Positions 17,641 through 27,406 of a DNA stretch of 64,000 bases are shown here, in pieces; positions within the stretch are counted from its first letter, which is position 1; every line of letters begins with the position of its first letter. The translations under genes and the position numbers were made by a program. The notes below the pieces were generated by a model. That model ran no database searches. It was not told the DNA's origin and saw only the letters and a program-made list of their open reading frames with translations. This DNA comes from SXRF01 sp038043465 (GTDB lineage Bacteria > Pseudomonadota > Alphaproteobacteria > Rickettsiales > SXRF01): positions 62,001 to 126,000 of the forward strand of contig JBBTBX010000005.1 of assembly GCA_038043465.1 (NCBI GenBank), given 5' to 3'.

Positions 17641-19818
17641 TTATGTTGCCCTTATATCACAGTGTTGCAAAAAAGAAAGCGTTACTTTTGCTCCGCCACC
17701 ATCAACATTTTCTATATTTATCAATCCATTATGGTCATCGACTATTTTTTTGACAATAGAAAGTCCAAGCCCAGTTCCTTTACTACGGGTTGTAACGTAA
17801 GGCTCTAACATTTTATTTATGTCAGACGTTCTGAACCCGGAACCGTTATCTTCCACTGTGATGTTCAGCCTTTCCGGATCCTGCTCCACCGTTACCTTAA
17901 TCCGCCCTTTACTATCGCGATTATTGCACTCATCAATAGCTTCCGCCGCATTTTTAAGCAGATTAGTCATAACCTGGGTCATTTGCCTTTCATCACATTT
18001 GAAAATCACCGGTTTATCCGGCAAAAACAGCTGAAAATCATAATTCGGGCAGGTAACTTGTGCAGAAAACACTGATTTTTTGACCAAAGCCACAATATCT
18101 TCATCCATAAAACGGGTGGCAGGCATCTTGGCAAAAGAAACAAACTCATCCACCATTTTACCGATATCAGCAACATGCTTGGTGATAGTATCCGTGTATT
18201 TTATAAAATTTTCTTCGTCCTCGCTGATAAATTTCAGATATTTACGCTTGATGCGCTCGGCTGAAAGCTGAATAGGTGTCAGCGGATTTTTTATTTCATG
18301 CGCCACCCGGCGGGCAACGTCAGCCCATGCCGCCGTCCTCTGCGCCACAACCAACTGGGTGATATCATCAAAAGTCACAATAAACCCTTCAATTTCATTG
18401 CCAACATGCTCCACCGTAACCCGGACATGCAACGTAATAGTCTTTTCGCTATCAACCAGTATAACCGTGCCTTCCTCAATATCGGTAAACAAACTTTCGG
18501 CTTTGGCAAGCAATTCTTCAATCTCAGGCAGGAAATTGCTGATATTTTCGCCTTCAACCAATATCTTATTGATACGATTAAGAATCGCTACCGATGAGCG
18601 GTTATACAGAGTAATATTTTTTTGGCTATCAAGAGCCACAACCCCGGCGGACACACCTGAGAGAACCGTCTCAGTAAACCGCCTGCGTTCATCAAGCCTG
18701 CGGTTGGCATACATAAGTTCTCCGCGCTGCGCTTCCAGTTGTTCCGTCATCCGGTTAAAACTGCGGCTGAGCGTTCCAAATTCATCTTTGCTGCTGTCAT
18801 CTTCAATTCTGGCACTGAAATCACCACCACGCACCCTCTCTGAAGCCTGAACAAGGTAACGTATAGGTCGGATAAGGCTGGAAGCAAATACCATCCCATA
18901 CCACACCGAACAAATAAGAAGCAGCAAAGCGAGGGCAACAAACACCATGGAAAATGTAATCTGAAACCTGTCCATCTGATTTTTAAGATTATTATATTCA
19001 CTGACCGCCCCTTGCGCGTTTTGCATATGGTCAACTACCTTGCCATCTACAAGACGACCTACAATCAGATAACTATCAACAATCCCCGGTATTTTTATAA
19101 GAGCGCGTACACGGTCAGTTTCATTGGTCATAATCACCACTTCATCGCCTGCAGCACGCTCTATTAAATCCTGAGGCAATGTTTCAAACGCCAGGGCAAA
19201 ACTGAAACGCCCCTGCGCGATGATACGGTTATGCTGGATAACCACAGCTTCTGTCAGCTCACGCAGAGCCGATTGCGTGGCAACTGTCCGGTTAAATTCA
19301 GCAGGGTTGGACATAATCAGATCCGTAACATGACTTAAATCTCCCGCCATTGCGATAGCGTCAGCGCGGATATTTTCCTTATGTTCGGCGAGATATGCCT
19401 CAGCCACCACCCGCGATTCCTCAACCGTGCGCTGCACACGTTCATTAAACCATGTCTGGATACCAAGGTTAAAAAACAACGCAGAAAATATGGAAACTAC
19501 AATCGCCGGTGAAATAGTCACCAGACTGAACATAAGAACAATGCGTTTTTGCAGTTTTGTTCCGGATGAACCAGCCCGTATAGTCCGCCATAACCAGAAA
19601 ATGCGGGTGGCAATAATTGCGATGATTAGCGCGAACAATCCAACATTCACCGCAAGCAGTGTCATCATCCGCTTAGGTTTCATGCCAAAATTAGTGGGGG
19701 CATTATACATTATGCTGTAAGTTACAAGCAAAGATATGCAAACAGCAACAACTGCGATAAGTAGCAGGTTACGCCGCAACCATTCAACCAATGATAATAA
19801 AAATGGTTTATACATCAC
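17641..19818 (-). CDS. ntrY: NtrY-type membrane sensor histidine kinase
   Basis: A 725-residue sensor kinase. N-terminal membrane segments (LLLIAVVAVCISLLVTYSIM, MTLLAVNVGLFALIIAIIA, and others), a periplasmic sensor region and another segment (about 286-309) are followed by HAMP (LIRPIRYLVQASERVRGGD), PAS, HisKA with phospho-acceptor His in VARRVAHEIKNPLTPIQLS, and HATPase_c (NLLKNAAEAID, DNGSGF, TRSKGTGLGLSIVKK). Length and order match NtrY. It presumably phosphorylates NtrX, encoded next. Its stop codon abuts a heptad array. Confidence 0.93.
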   Translation of the reverse strand: MMYKPFLLSLVEWLRRNLLLIAVVAVCISLLVTYSIMYNAPTNFGMKPKRMMTLLAVNVGLFALIIAIIATRIFWLWRTIRAGSSGTKLQKRIVLMFSLVTISPAIVVSIFSALFFNLGIQTWFNERVQRTVEESRVVAEAYLAEHKENIRADAIAMAGDLSHVTDLIMSNPAEFNRTVATQSALRELTEAVVIQHNRIIAQGRFSFALAFETLPQDLIERAAGDEVVIMTNETDRVRALIKIPGIVDSYLIVGRLVDGKVVDHMQNAQGAVSEYNNLKNQMDRFQITFSMVFVALALLLLICSVWYGMVFASSLIRPIRYLVQASERVRGGDFSARIEDDSSKDEFGTLSRSFNRMTEQLEAQRGELMYANRRLDERRRFTETVLSGVSAGVVALDSQKNITLYNRSSVAILNRINKILVEGENISNFLPEIEELLAKAESLFTDIEEGTVILVDSEKTITLHVRVTVEHVGNEIEGFIVTFDDITQLVVAQRTAAWADVARRVAHEIKNPLTPIQLSAERIKRKYLKFISEDEENFIKYTDTITKHVADIGKMVDEFVSFAKMPATRFMDEDIVALVKKSVFSAQVTCPNYDFQLFLPDKPVIFKCDERQMTQVMTNLLKNAAEAIDECNNRDSKGRIKVTVEQDPERLNITVEDNGSGFRTSDINKMLEPYVTTRSKGTGLGLSIVKKIVDDHNGLINIENVDGGGAKVTLSFLQHCDIRAT

Positions 19819-19870
19819 AATAACTTATCGAAATGGATAGGTAGTTACAAGGATTTTGTCAGCATATATA

Positions 19871-19899
19871 TTCCCTCTCCCCATGGGAGAGGGTTAGGG
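19871..19899. repeat. CCCTCTCCCC...GGGAGAGGGTTAGGG repeat
   Basis: Single copy of the element that occurs in tandem at 28958 and 42091. It lies between ntrY and the PIN toxin gene. Confidence 0.7.
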
Positions 19900-19924
19900 C
19901 TTTCTTCAATTCCCTAATACATAA

Positions 19925-20323
19925 TCAGGCTGCAAGAAACATCGCTGGGGTAATAATCGAAATGCCACGATAAGGATTCAGCACCAACAAATCATTATCA
20001 CCAGTAATCAATGTATCAGCATTACCATTTAAAATAAGCTCAAGAAATTTATTATCTTCAGGGTCACGGCAAATAGTTACTGTTTGAATAATGCTTACTT
20101 CTTCCCATGTACGAACAATTCTTGCCATAAACCCTATTATATCTTCAGAACTAATATAAGCTGAAAATTTTGGACGCGATAAAACTTTTTCAATTTCTTG
20201 CAGAACATATATGGAATATAAAATTGTTCCGGAATTTTCAGCTTTTTTCAATGCTTGTGCTGGTTTAGAGTTGCTAATTAGCAATGCGCTGATCAAAACA
20301 TTGGTATCAAAAGCATAGCGCAC
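19925..20323 (-). CDS. PIN-domain toxin of a type II toxin-antitoxin pair
   Basis: A 132-residue PIN-fold protein, probably a metal-dependent RNase. Conserved acidic residues appear in AFDTNVLISALL, YVLQEIEKVLSR and ADTLITGDNDLL, and CRDPEDNKFLELIL is typical of the PIN-family toxins sometimes grouped as COG1569. It lies 22 nt downstream of a Phd/YefM-like antitoxin gene on the same strand. The target RNA cannot be predicted. Confidence 0.85.
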   Translation of the reverse strand: MRYAFDTNVLISALLISNSKPAQALKKAENSGTILYSIYVLQEIEKVLSRPKFSAYISSEDIIGFMARIVRTWEEVSIIQTVTICRDPEDNKFLELILNGNADTLITGDNDLLVLNPYRGISIITPAMFLAA

Positions 20324-20345
20324 GATCGTGTTACCTATTCATGCT

Positions 20346-20597
20346 TCAAATTTTGTCGTTAAGCAGAGCATCAAGTTTTTTCTGTGTTAAACCTTGATTT
20401 TTAGCTTTGGAAGCAACCTCATTGCGAAAAGATTGAAATTCTTCAATATTAAGGCGCGTCAATCTTTCATAATCTTTAGGAGAAATAATAACGGCTATCT
20501 CACGATTTTGTCGTTTTATAACAACAGGGCTACGCTGAGCCATATCTATCGTGGCAGCAAAAGCCTGTTTGGCATCTGTGGCGGAAACATACTGCAT
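20346..20597 (-). CDS. Phd/YefM-type antitoxin
   Basis: An 83-residue protein. The N-terminal part (VSATDAKQAFAATIDMAQRS, PVVIKRQNREIAVIISPKDYERL) has the Phd/YefM DNA-binding pattern; the charged C-terminal tail would wrap the toxin. It lies directly upstream of the PIN toxin gene and most likely autoregulates the pair. Confidence 0.85.
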   Translation of the reverse strand: MQYVSATDAKQAFAATIDMAQRSPVVIKRQNREIAVIISPKDYERLTRLNIEEFQSFRNEVASKAKNQGLTQKKLDALLNDKI

Positions 20598-20671
20598 ATA
20601 ATCACTACCTTATATTATTTATATCTTAATTATATACAAAATAGACAATATAGACAATATATATTTGATCA

Positions 20672-20947
20672 TCAGGAAGAAAACTTGCCAATCCCCAACT
20701 CAGCAATCTTTTTCCGCAAGGTATTGCGGTTAATGCCAAGAACATAAGCGGCTTTCAGCTGGTTTCCTTCCGTCGCCTGCAAGGTGGTTTCGATAAGCGG
20801 TTTTTCTATAAGTGGTAGAATGCGGTGATACAGTCCGGATGGTGGCAGTGCACCGCCAGTATGCGCGGCAAAATAACTACGTAGATGCTCCTGAACATCT
20901 TTTTGCAGAGTCTGCGTCTGGGCAAATAAGTTTTTATTTTCTGGCAT
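20672..20947 (-). CDS. Stand-alone NtrC C-terminal (Fis-type) DNA-binding protein
   Basis: A 91-residue protein whose second half (GLYHRILPLIEKPLIETTL, ATEGNQLKAAYVLGINRNTL, RKKIAELGIG) closely resembles the C-terminal Fis-like HTH domain of alphaproteobacterial NtrC. Receiver and AAA+ domains are absent and no remnants are visible next to it; a heptad array and pyrG lie directly upstream. It may be a Fis-like nucleoid or regulatory protein derived from NtrC, or a truncated NtrC. Its upstream region is read through a heptad array, with GGAG 3 nt before the ATG. Confidence 0.8.
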   Translation of the reverse strand: MPENKNLFAQTQTLQKDVQEHLRSYFAAHTGGALPPSGLYHRILPLIEKPLIETTLQATEGNQLKAAYVLGINRNTLRKKIAELGIGKFSS

Positions 20948-20954
20948 ATCTCCA

Positions 20955-21010
20955 CTAATCCCTAATGCCTAATCCCTAACCCCTAACCCCTAATGCCTAA
21001 TCCCTGACTT
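20955..21010. repeat. Heptad array, eight units
   Basis: CTAATCC CTAATGC CTAATCC CTAACCC CTAACCC CTAATGC CTAATCC CTGACTT with no phase slip. It fills the whole gap between the pyrG stop (21009) and the start region of the Fis-like gene. Confidence 0.85.
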
Positions 21011-22667
21011 ACGCCGCTTTCTTATGCTTTTTATCCTCAGCCAGTGCCGCCTTCACGAAAGAAGCAAACAGCGGATGCGGTGCAAACGGGCGTGATTTAA
21101 GTTCAGGATGGAACTGCACACCAACAAACCATGGATGTTTTTTAAGCTCAACAATTTCCGGCAGATGTCCCTCAGGGGAAACACCTGAAAACCACATTCC
21201 CGACTTTTCAAATTCCTCGCGATACTGCATGTTCACTTCATAACGATGGCGATGACGCTCACTTATCCGCGCATTACCGTATATTTTCTCGGCAAGACTT
21301 CCGGAAGCAATATCACATTCATAAGCACCAAGGCGCATAGTACCGCCAAGATCCCCACCCCGCGAACGGGTTTCAACCACGCTTCCGCGTTGCCATTCGG
21401 TCATCAACCCAACCAGAGGGCCTTTGCCATTTCCATCAACATACGGTGCAAACTCTGTTGAAGCAGCATCTTTAACACCTAGAACATTACGGGCATATTC
21501 AATAACCGCAAGCTGCATACCGAAACAGATTCCCAGATATGGTTTATTATGCGTCCTTGCGTAATTTATCGCCGCAATTTTGCCGTTTACGCCGCGTTCA
21601 CCAAACCCACCGGGAACCAGCACAGCATCTACATCTGCAAGCATTTTACCCACATCTTGGTTCTCAAAACCGGCAGCATCGACCCAGCGTATATTAACCT
21701 TAACTTTATTGGCTATTCCAGCATGATCCAGTGCCTCACAAAGCGATTTATAGGCATCGCCAATCCCAGTATATTTCCCGACAATCGCAACGGTAATTTC
21801 ACCCTTTGGATTTTGCACCCGCTCCAGTATATCATCCCATTTTTTCAGGTCTGGTTTACCTATATCCTCAATTCCAAAAATCTTGAGAACCTGCTTGTCA
21901 AAACCTTGTTCGCTGTAACGGCGCGGAACTTCATAAATCGAATTAACATCCAATCCGGCAATCACCGCTTCTTCACGGATATTGCAGAACAGCGCAATTT
22001 TCCTGCGCTCTGCCAGAGGAATTTCACGCTCAGCACGACAGAGCAGAATATCAGGCTGGATACCGATCATCCGCAATTCTTTAACGCTATGCTGTGTCGG
22101 CTTGGTTTTCAGTTCTTTGGCAGCGGCAATATATGGCACAAGTGTAAGGTGGATATACATCACCCGCTCGCGCCCAAGCTCCCAGCCCAGTTGTCTTATA
22201 GCCTCCAGAAACGGCAGCCCTTCAATATCACCAACCGTTCCGCCGATTTCGCAGAGTATAAAATCTTCATCATCCGTATCACGCAGGATAAATTCTTTGA
22301 TTAAATCCGTAACATGCGGAATAACCTGCACCGTTCCGCCCAGATAGTCCCCGCGCCGTTCCTTGGTAAGCAGCGTAGAATAAATCTGTCCGGTACTCAC
22401 CGAATCACTGCGCCTTGCACTAACATCGGTAAAACGTTCGTAATGCCCTAAATCCAAATCAGTTTCCGCGCCATCATCAGTAACAAAAACCTCGCCATGC
22501 TGCGTCGGGTTCATTGTTCCCGGATCAACATTGAGATACGGGTCAAGTTTACGCAACCGAACCTTATAGCCCCGCGCCTGCAGCAACGCGCCAAGACTGG
22601 CTGATGCCAGCCCCTTCCCTAATGAAGAAACCACACCACCAGTGATAAATATAAAACGAGTTGGCAT
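21009..22667 (-). CDS. pyrG: CTP synthase
   Basis: Makes CTP from UTP, ATP and glutamine. The N-terminal synthetase domain starts with FITGGVVSSLGKGLASASL (P-loop); the C-terminal class I amidotransferase domain has PYLGICFGMQLAVIEYA (nucleophile Cys) and GVQFHPELKSRP (His, Glu). The 552-residue length is normal, with a Lys-rich tail. It follows tpiA and secG on the same strand, a common alphaproteobacterial order, with 9 nt between secG and pyrG. Confidence 0.97.
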   Translation of the reverse strand: MPTRFIFITGGVVSSLGKGLASASLGALLQARGYKVRLRKLDPYLNVDPGTMNPTQHGEVFVTDDGAETDLDLGHYERFTDVSARRSDSVSTGQIYSTLLTKERRGDYLGGTVQVIPHVTDLIKEFILRDTDDEDFILCEIGGTVGDIEGLPFLEAIRQLGWELGRERVMYIHLTLVPYIAAAKELKTKPTQHSVKELRMIGIQPDILLCRAEREIPLAERRKIALFCNIREEAVIAGLDVNSIYEVPRRYSEQGFDKQVLKIFGIEDIGKPDLKKWDDILERVQNPKGEITVAIVGKYTGIGDAYKSLCEALDHAGIANKVKVNIRWVDAAGFENQDVGKMLADVDAVLVPGGFGERGVNGKIAAINYARTHNKPYLGICFGMQLAVIEYARNVLGVKDAASTEFAPYVDGNGKGPLVGLMTEWQRGSVVETRSRGGDLGGTMRLGAYECDIASGSLAEKIYGNARISERHRHRYEVNMQYREEFEKSGMWFSGVSPEGHLPEIVELKKHPWFVGVQFHPELKSRPFAPHPLFASFVKAALAEDKKHKKAA

Positions 22668-22676
22668 ATCAACCTG

Positions 22677-23051
22677 TTATTCTGGTTTCGGCACTATTGG
22701 TTGCGCCTGTTTTTCTGGAATTTTCTCAGCTTCCACCGGAGTTTGCTCAACAGGAGTAGTTGCAGAACTTTCCACCGGCACAGAATCTGACACAGAATCT
22801 ATAATAGAGCTTTTTGTCATACGCCCTGCCACAACCGCAAGCGTAAGACTAGTGACCATAAACACCGCTGCCAGAATGGCAGTGGTTCGTGTCATGAAAT
22901 TCGCCGCGCCACGCCCAGTCATAAACTGGTTTCCGCCACCACCGCCAAGCCCGCTCAACCCATCACTTTCAGTACGCTGGATAAGCACCATAACGATAAG
23001 AAACAAAACTATCATGGTATGAGCCACCAGCAAAATCGTATAAAATCCCAT
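22677..23051 (-). CDS. secG: Preprotein translocase subunit SecG
   Basis: Two membrane segments (TILLVAHTMIVLFLIVMVLI at about 4-23, and TAILAAVFMVTSLTLAVVAG at about 53-72) flank the conserved cytoplasmic loop GLSGLGGGGGNQFMTGRG. It assists SecYEG-dependent export. The tail is Pro/Glu/Thr-rich, as often in alphaproteobacteria. It lies between tpiA and pyrG. Confidence 0.92.
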   Translation of the reverse strand: MGFYTILLVAHTMIVLFLIVMVLIQRTESDGLSGLGGGGGNQFMTGRGAANFMTRTTAILAAVFMVTSLTLAVVAGRMTKSSIIDSVSDSVPVESSATTPVEQTPVEAEKIPEKQAQPIVPKPE

Positions 23052-23063
23052 TTTTTTCCTCTA

Positions 23064-23798
23064 TTACCCCAAAATTATTTTATAAAAATCATCAGCGTTC
23101 AGACTCGCTCCCCCGACCAACACACCGGAAACACTGCTAAGCCCAAGAATATCGGCTGCATTATCTGGTTTCACCGAACCACCATATAGCACGTAAACCC
23201 CAGCCACATCAATCTTTTTACGCTCAGAAATACTGGTTTTTATTGCCTCGTGAACCTGTTTTATTTCATCCATTGTCGGCAACTTGCCAGAACCAATAGC
23301 CCAAACCGGCTCATATGCAAGGAGAAAATTACCCAAACCGGCCTCATCAGGTACAGACTCCGCTATTTGTTGCTTGATTACCTCTAAAGTTTTACCATTT
23401 TCGCGTTGCTTTCCCGTTTCTCCTATACAAATCACCGGTATCAAACCAGTTTTTATAGCACAAATGGCCTTGGCGCGCACTATTTCATTGTTTTCCATCT
23501 GGTAACTTCTGCGTTCCGAATGTCCGACAATTACATATTCGCATCCCAAATCTTTCAGCAATTGCGCGCTGGTTTCACCGGTATAAGCACCTTCATCTTT
23601 AGCGTGACAATCCTGCCCACCAAGTTTTACTGCAGATTCCCCTAAAGCATCCTTTAATATAGAGAGCAAAGCCGTCGGTGGACAAACCACAACTTCCCTT
23701 TCGGCTGGAATTTGCCGAGCAATAATTTTTTGTGCCCAGATTTTTGAGCTTTCGACCCGCCCACACATTTTCCAGTTTGCTACTATAAATTTTTTCAT
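23064..23798 (-). CDS. tpiA: Triosephosphate isomerase
   Basis: Interconverts dihydroxyacetone phosphate and glyceraldehyde 3-phosphate. Active-site Lys is in VANWKMCG, catalytic His in YVIVGHSERR, catalytic Glu in LAYEPVWAIGSG, and the phosphate-binding end VLYGGSVKPDNA and GVLVGGASL is present. The 244-residue length is normal. It is the first gene of tpiA-secG-pyrG and is divergent from ppiD, so the 99-nt gap (23799-23897) should hold both promoters. Confidence 0.96.
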   Translation of the reverse strand: MKKFIVANWKMCGRVESSKIWAQKIIARQIPAEREVVVCPPTALLSILKDALGESAVKLGGQDCHAKDEGAYTGETSAQLLKDLGCEYVIVGHSERRSYQMENNEIVRAKAICAIKTGLIPVICIGETGKQRENGKTLEVIKQQIAESVPDEAGLGNFLLAYEPVWAIGSGKLPTMDEIKQVHEAIKTSISERKKIDVAGVYVLYGGSVKPDNAADILGLSSVSGVLVGGASLNADDFYKIILG

Positions 23799-23897
23799 AT
23801 AAATTTAATCATTAGTTATAAACTGGGATATTATCTGAACAAAAAACCTTTTACAATCACGATGTGTAGTGTAAAGCAGATAGTACAAAACTGATAA

Positions 23898-25862
23898 ATG
23901 ACAAAAACTTATAATACTGGCAAAAATTATCGTATGATTAAACAATTCAGATCTGTCGCTCGTAATATTGGTTCAAAAATCCTTATGGCTCTTCTAATCC
24001 TCACCTTTGCGGTGTGGGGCATAGAGGATATGTTGCGCATGTCTGATGACAAAGTCACCGTTGCCACTGTCGGAGACATAAAAATCTCATATAGGGATTA
24101 TCAGAAAACATTGGCCAATGAGACAGAAAAACTACGCCAGATGTTCGGCAATTCTGCAACGCCTGAGGCTTTGAATAATCTTGCTTTAGGTGCCAGCGTT
24201 TTGAAAAATATGATAAATGAAAAGCTTTTAGTGCTGGAAAGCAAAAGAATTGGTCTTAAGGTCAGCGATGAGGATGTAGCGAATAGCATCCGCAGAAATC
24301 CTTCACTTTTTGATGATAAAAGACAGTTCAGCAAGAAAAATTTTGAATATCTGCTCAGTTCAAACGGTATGACTGAAAAAATGTATATTGAAAAAACCAG
24401 ACAGAATATGGCAGTTAATCTACTGATATCTTCAGTTTTATCCCTTGCCCATGTTCCGGAAAATGCCACGCAGACTCTATATGCAAGCAGGGAAGAAAAG
24501 CGCGTGGTGGATGTCTACACCATACCGCAATCTCATATAACTTCTACGACTCAACCAAAGCCGGAACATCTGGAAGAATATTACAAAGCGAACATAAGAA
24601 TGTTTACCGCGCCGGAATACCGCACCTTAAGTTACATTGTGATAACTCCCGAGCGTGCTAAAGAATCGATTAAAGCATCCGGCGAAACAAAGGAAAGCAA
24701 TGATATAGAAACAGTATATCATGAGCGTATTGAGGAATTCAAAAAACCGGAAAGGCGTAAGGTTGAGCAACTACTTTTCAGCACAGAAGATGCCGCCAAT
24801 AAAGCCCTTGAGGATATTAAAAGGGGCAAGTCATTTGAAGAGACTGGCAAGGATGCTAATATTTTAAACCCAAAAGCAATATCACTTGGCTTGATTGAGA
24901 AATCAAAAATCATAGGAAACGCCGCTGACCAGGTATTCTCGCTAGCTATCGGAGCAGCAAGCGACCCGATAAAAAGTGCTTTCGGCTGGCATATTTTCCG
25001 AGTTACGGAGATAGTTCCTCCAACCACACAACCTCTGGAGGAAGTGCGCGAGCTATTGGAAAAAGAACTAGCATTGCAAGAACATGATAATGCAATGACC
25101 AAGTTTACCAATAAAATTGAAGATTCAATAGCTGGCGGCAGCACTCTGACCGAAGTTGCGAAGGAATTTAATTTAAAGCTTGTCTCACTGGCACCGATTG
25201 ATAATAAAGGAAAAACCGCAGATGGAAGCGTTGAGAAAAACCTTCCTGAAGAACCTGCATTTCTGGAAATAGCTTTTAAATCTGAAGAAAAAATAGAATC
25301 TTCTTTAATCCCTGCCAAGGATGACAGCAGGTTTATAGTTCGCGTCGAAAAAATTATTCCTGAACAAGTTCTGGAGCAGGACGATGTTAAAACCAAGTTG
25401 CTTTCATTATGGACAGACCATAAGAAGAAAAAACGCCTTTCTGAATTGGCTGGTAAAATATCCGCCGATCTTCAGTCTGCCGTATCTATTGAAGAAGCAG
25501 TTAGGAAATATTCATTATCTGCACCGGAAACTATAACTGTTTCCCAGAAAAATGAAGCTTCCGATAAACCTCAAACAGTGCTGCCGGAGATCATGATAAA
25601 AGATATATTCTCAAAACCAGTTGGCAAGGCAAGCGCGAATTTCCCTAAGGAAAACGGCAGTTATGCCATTGCAGTGGTAAAGAATATAATACCGGCAGAG
25701 TTAAACGACAAAGATTCAAAATATTCAGGAAAAATTGCTAATATTGAAGCAGAATACAGAAATGATATGAAGGGCGAAATCGTTGATCAATATATTGATT
25801 CTCTTGCCAAAAGATACCCTGTTTCAATAAATGAATCGGCACTATACAAAAAGGTCGAATAA
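23898..25862 (+). CDS. ppiD: PpiD/SurA-type peptidylprolyl isomerase
   Basis: A periplasmic folding helper anchored to the inner membrane by one segment (KILMALLILTFAVWGIEDML, about residues 26-45). The SurA_N-like region follows, then a PPIC rotamase domain (EFKKPERRKVEQLLFS ... GLIEKSKI ... VFSLAIGAASDPIKSAFGWH). The 654-residue length is near that of PpiD. A second in-frame ATG at 23934 (MIKQFRSVARNIG) gives an N-terminus more like other PpiD proteins; neither start has a clear Shine-Dalgarno. trpE starts 2 nt after the stop, so they are likely co-transcribed. Confidence 0.88.
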   Translation: MTKTYNTGKNYRMIKQFRSVARNIGSKILMALLILTFAVWGIEDMLRMSDDKVTVATVGDIKISYRDYQKTLANETEKLRQMFGNSATPEALNNLALGASVLKNMINEKLLVLESKRIGLKVSDEDVANSIRRNPSLFDDKRQFSKKNFEYLLSSNGMTEKMYIEKTRQNMAVNLLISSVLSLAHVPENATQTLYASREEKRVVDVYTIPQSHITSTTQPKPEHLEEYYKANIRMFTAPEYRTLSYIVITPERAKESIKASGETKESNDIETVYHERIEEFKKPERRKVEQLLFSTEDAANKALEDIKRGKSFEETGKDANILNPKAISLGLIEKSKIIGNAADQVFSLAIGAASDPIKSAFGWHIFRVTEIVPPTTQPLEEVRELLEKELALQEHDNAMTKFTNKIEDSIAGGSTLTEVAKEFNLKLVSLAPIDNKGKTADGSVEKNLPEEPAFLEIAFKSEEKIESSLIPAKDDSRFIVRVEKIIPEQVLEQDDVKTKLLSLWTDHKKKKRLSELAGKISADLQSAVSIEEAVRKYSLSAPETITVSQKNEASDKPQTVLPEIMIKDIFSKPVGKASANFPKENGSYAIAVVKNIIPAELNDKDSKYSGKIANIEAEYRNDMKGEIVDQYIDSLAKRYPVSINESALYKKVE

Positions 25863-25864
25863 TA

Positions 25865-27385
25865 ATGCTGCCCGTAAAAAATCCGGTGCTATATCCATCC
25901 GAAGATGAATTTTCTGCACAGTTCAATAAAAACAAACCGCAGCTAGTATGGACGACCTGTCCGGCGGATCTGGACACGCCGGTTGCAGCCATGCTCCGCC
26001 TTATGAAAGAAGGAAAACCGTCTTTTCTTCTGGAATCAGTGGAAAAAGGTGAGATTCGTGGGCGTTATTCCATAATCGGCATCATGCCGGATATTATCTG
26101 GAGATGTAGCGGTGACAAAGCCGAAATCTGTTATCCTGATATAGAAAACGGTGATTCATTTTCTCCTTGCGAAGAAAGCAGCCTTGCTTCGTTACGCAGA
26201 TTATATGAAGACTCAAAAATAGAAATTCCGGAAGGTTTGCCACCAATGTCCTGCGGTCTGGTTGGCACTATGGGTTACGACATGGCAAAGCTCATGGAAA
26301 AATTGCCTTCCACTAAGCCGGATTCCATTGCTGTTCCTGATTCCTGCTTCATTCGCCCTCGGGTCATGGTTATTTTCGATTCAGTAACCGATAAAATTTT
26401 TATTATCACCAGCATCTACCAAAACAAGAAAGAATATGTTGATGCCAAGGACGCATATCTTGTCGCCAGCGCACGCATCCGCTATGTTCTTGACAAGCTT
26501 TCAGCTCCTATACCGGAAAATACCGGAAAGAATTATAGCGCGGTTTCCATAGCTGATTTTAATTCCAACACCACTCGCGAACAATATGACAATATGCTGG
26601 AAAAAGCCCGCGAATATATCCGCGCCGGTGATATTTTCCAGGTGGTTTTATCACAGAGATTCTCAGCAAAATTTACCCTGCCACCCTTTGCCCTGTACCG
26701 CGCCCTGCGTCAGCTGAACCCATCGCCTTTCCTATTTTATCTGCATCTTGGAAGTTACACCTTAGTTGGTTCAAGCCCGGAAATTCTGGTAAGGCTGCGC
26801 GATGGCGAAGTAACCATTCGCCCAATCGCAGGAACTAGAAAGCGTGGAAAAAACAAACAGGAAGATAGAGATCTAGCTGCTGATTTACTTGCTGATCCTA
26901 AAGAAGTTTCTGAGCATTTAATGCTGCTTGATTTGGGACGTAATGATGTCGGTCGTGTCGCAAAAATCGGTAGCGTAAAAACCACCCAGCAGATGAGCAT
27001 CGAAAACTATTCGCACGTAATGCACATAGTTTCCAATGTCATTGGCGAGCTTGATCCTAAATATGATGCGCTATCCGCCCTGATAGCCGGCTTTCCCGCA
27101 GGCACGGTAAGTGGCGCACCAAAGATCCGCGCTATGGAAATAATTGATGAGCTGGAAAGCGAAGCTCGCAGTTTTTATGCTGGATGCATTGGCTATTTTT
27201 CCGGCAACGGCAATATGGATACCTGCATAACCCTGCGTACCGGTCTCATAAAAGACGGAGTACTGCATCTACAGGCTGGTGGCGGCATAGTCGCAGAAAG
27301 CATAACCGAAGATGAATATCAGGAAGCACTCAACAAATCCCGAGCCTTGATGCGAGCGGCAGAAGAGGCTATAAAATTCGTATGA
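25865..27385 (+). CDS. trpE: Anthranilate synthase component I
   Basis: Uses chorismate and ammonia to make anthranilate, the first step of tryptophan synthesis. The N-terminal SFLLESVEKGEIRGRYS has the LLES motif known for feedback inhibition by tryptophan. The chorismate domain shows RPIAGTRKRGKNKQED (Thr-type, distinguishing it from the PabB at 10684), HLMLLDLGRNDVGRVA and FPAGTVSGAPKIRAME. It has the normal 506 residues. The glutaminase partner TrpG is encoded about 1 kb downstream, separated by an unrelated DUF3800 gene. Confidence 0.95.
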   Translation: MLPVKNPVLYPSEDEFSAQFNKNKPQLVWTTCPADLDTPVAAMLRLMKEGKPSFLLESVEKGEIRGRYSIIGIMPDIIWRCSGDKAEICYPDIENGDSFSPCEESSLASLRRLYEDSKIEIPEGLPPMSCGLVGTMGYDMAKLMEKLPSTKPDSIAVPDSCFIRPRVMVIFDSVTDKIFIITSIYQNKKEYVDAKDAYLVASARIRYVLDKLSAPIPENTGKNYSAVSIADFNSNTTREQYDNMLEKAREYIRAGDIFQVVLSQRFSAKFTLPPFALYRALRQLNPSPFLFYLHLGSYTLVGSSPEILVRLRDGEVTIRPIAGTRKRGKNKQEDRDLAADLLADPKEVSEHLMLLDLGRNDVGRVAKIGSVKTTQQMSIENYSHVMHIVSNVIGELDPKYDALSALIAGFPAGTVSGAPKIRAMEIIDELESEARSFYAGCIGYFSGNGNMDTCITLRTGLIKDGVLHLQAGGGIVAESITEDEYQEALNKSRALMRAAEEAIKFV

Positions 27386-27406
27386 AAATTATAATGAGAA
27401 CTTAAT

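Noticed and set aside
20955..21010. CTAACCC-like repeats considered as telomere-like sequence
   Set aside because: Units are degenerate and the other arrays with the same period have unrelated sequences; the position is internal to an operon region.
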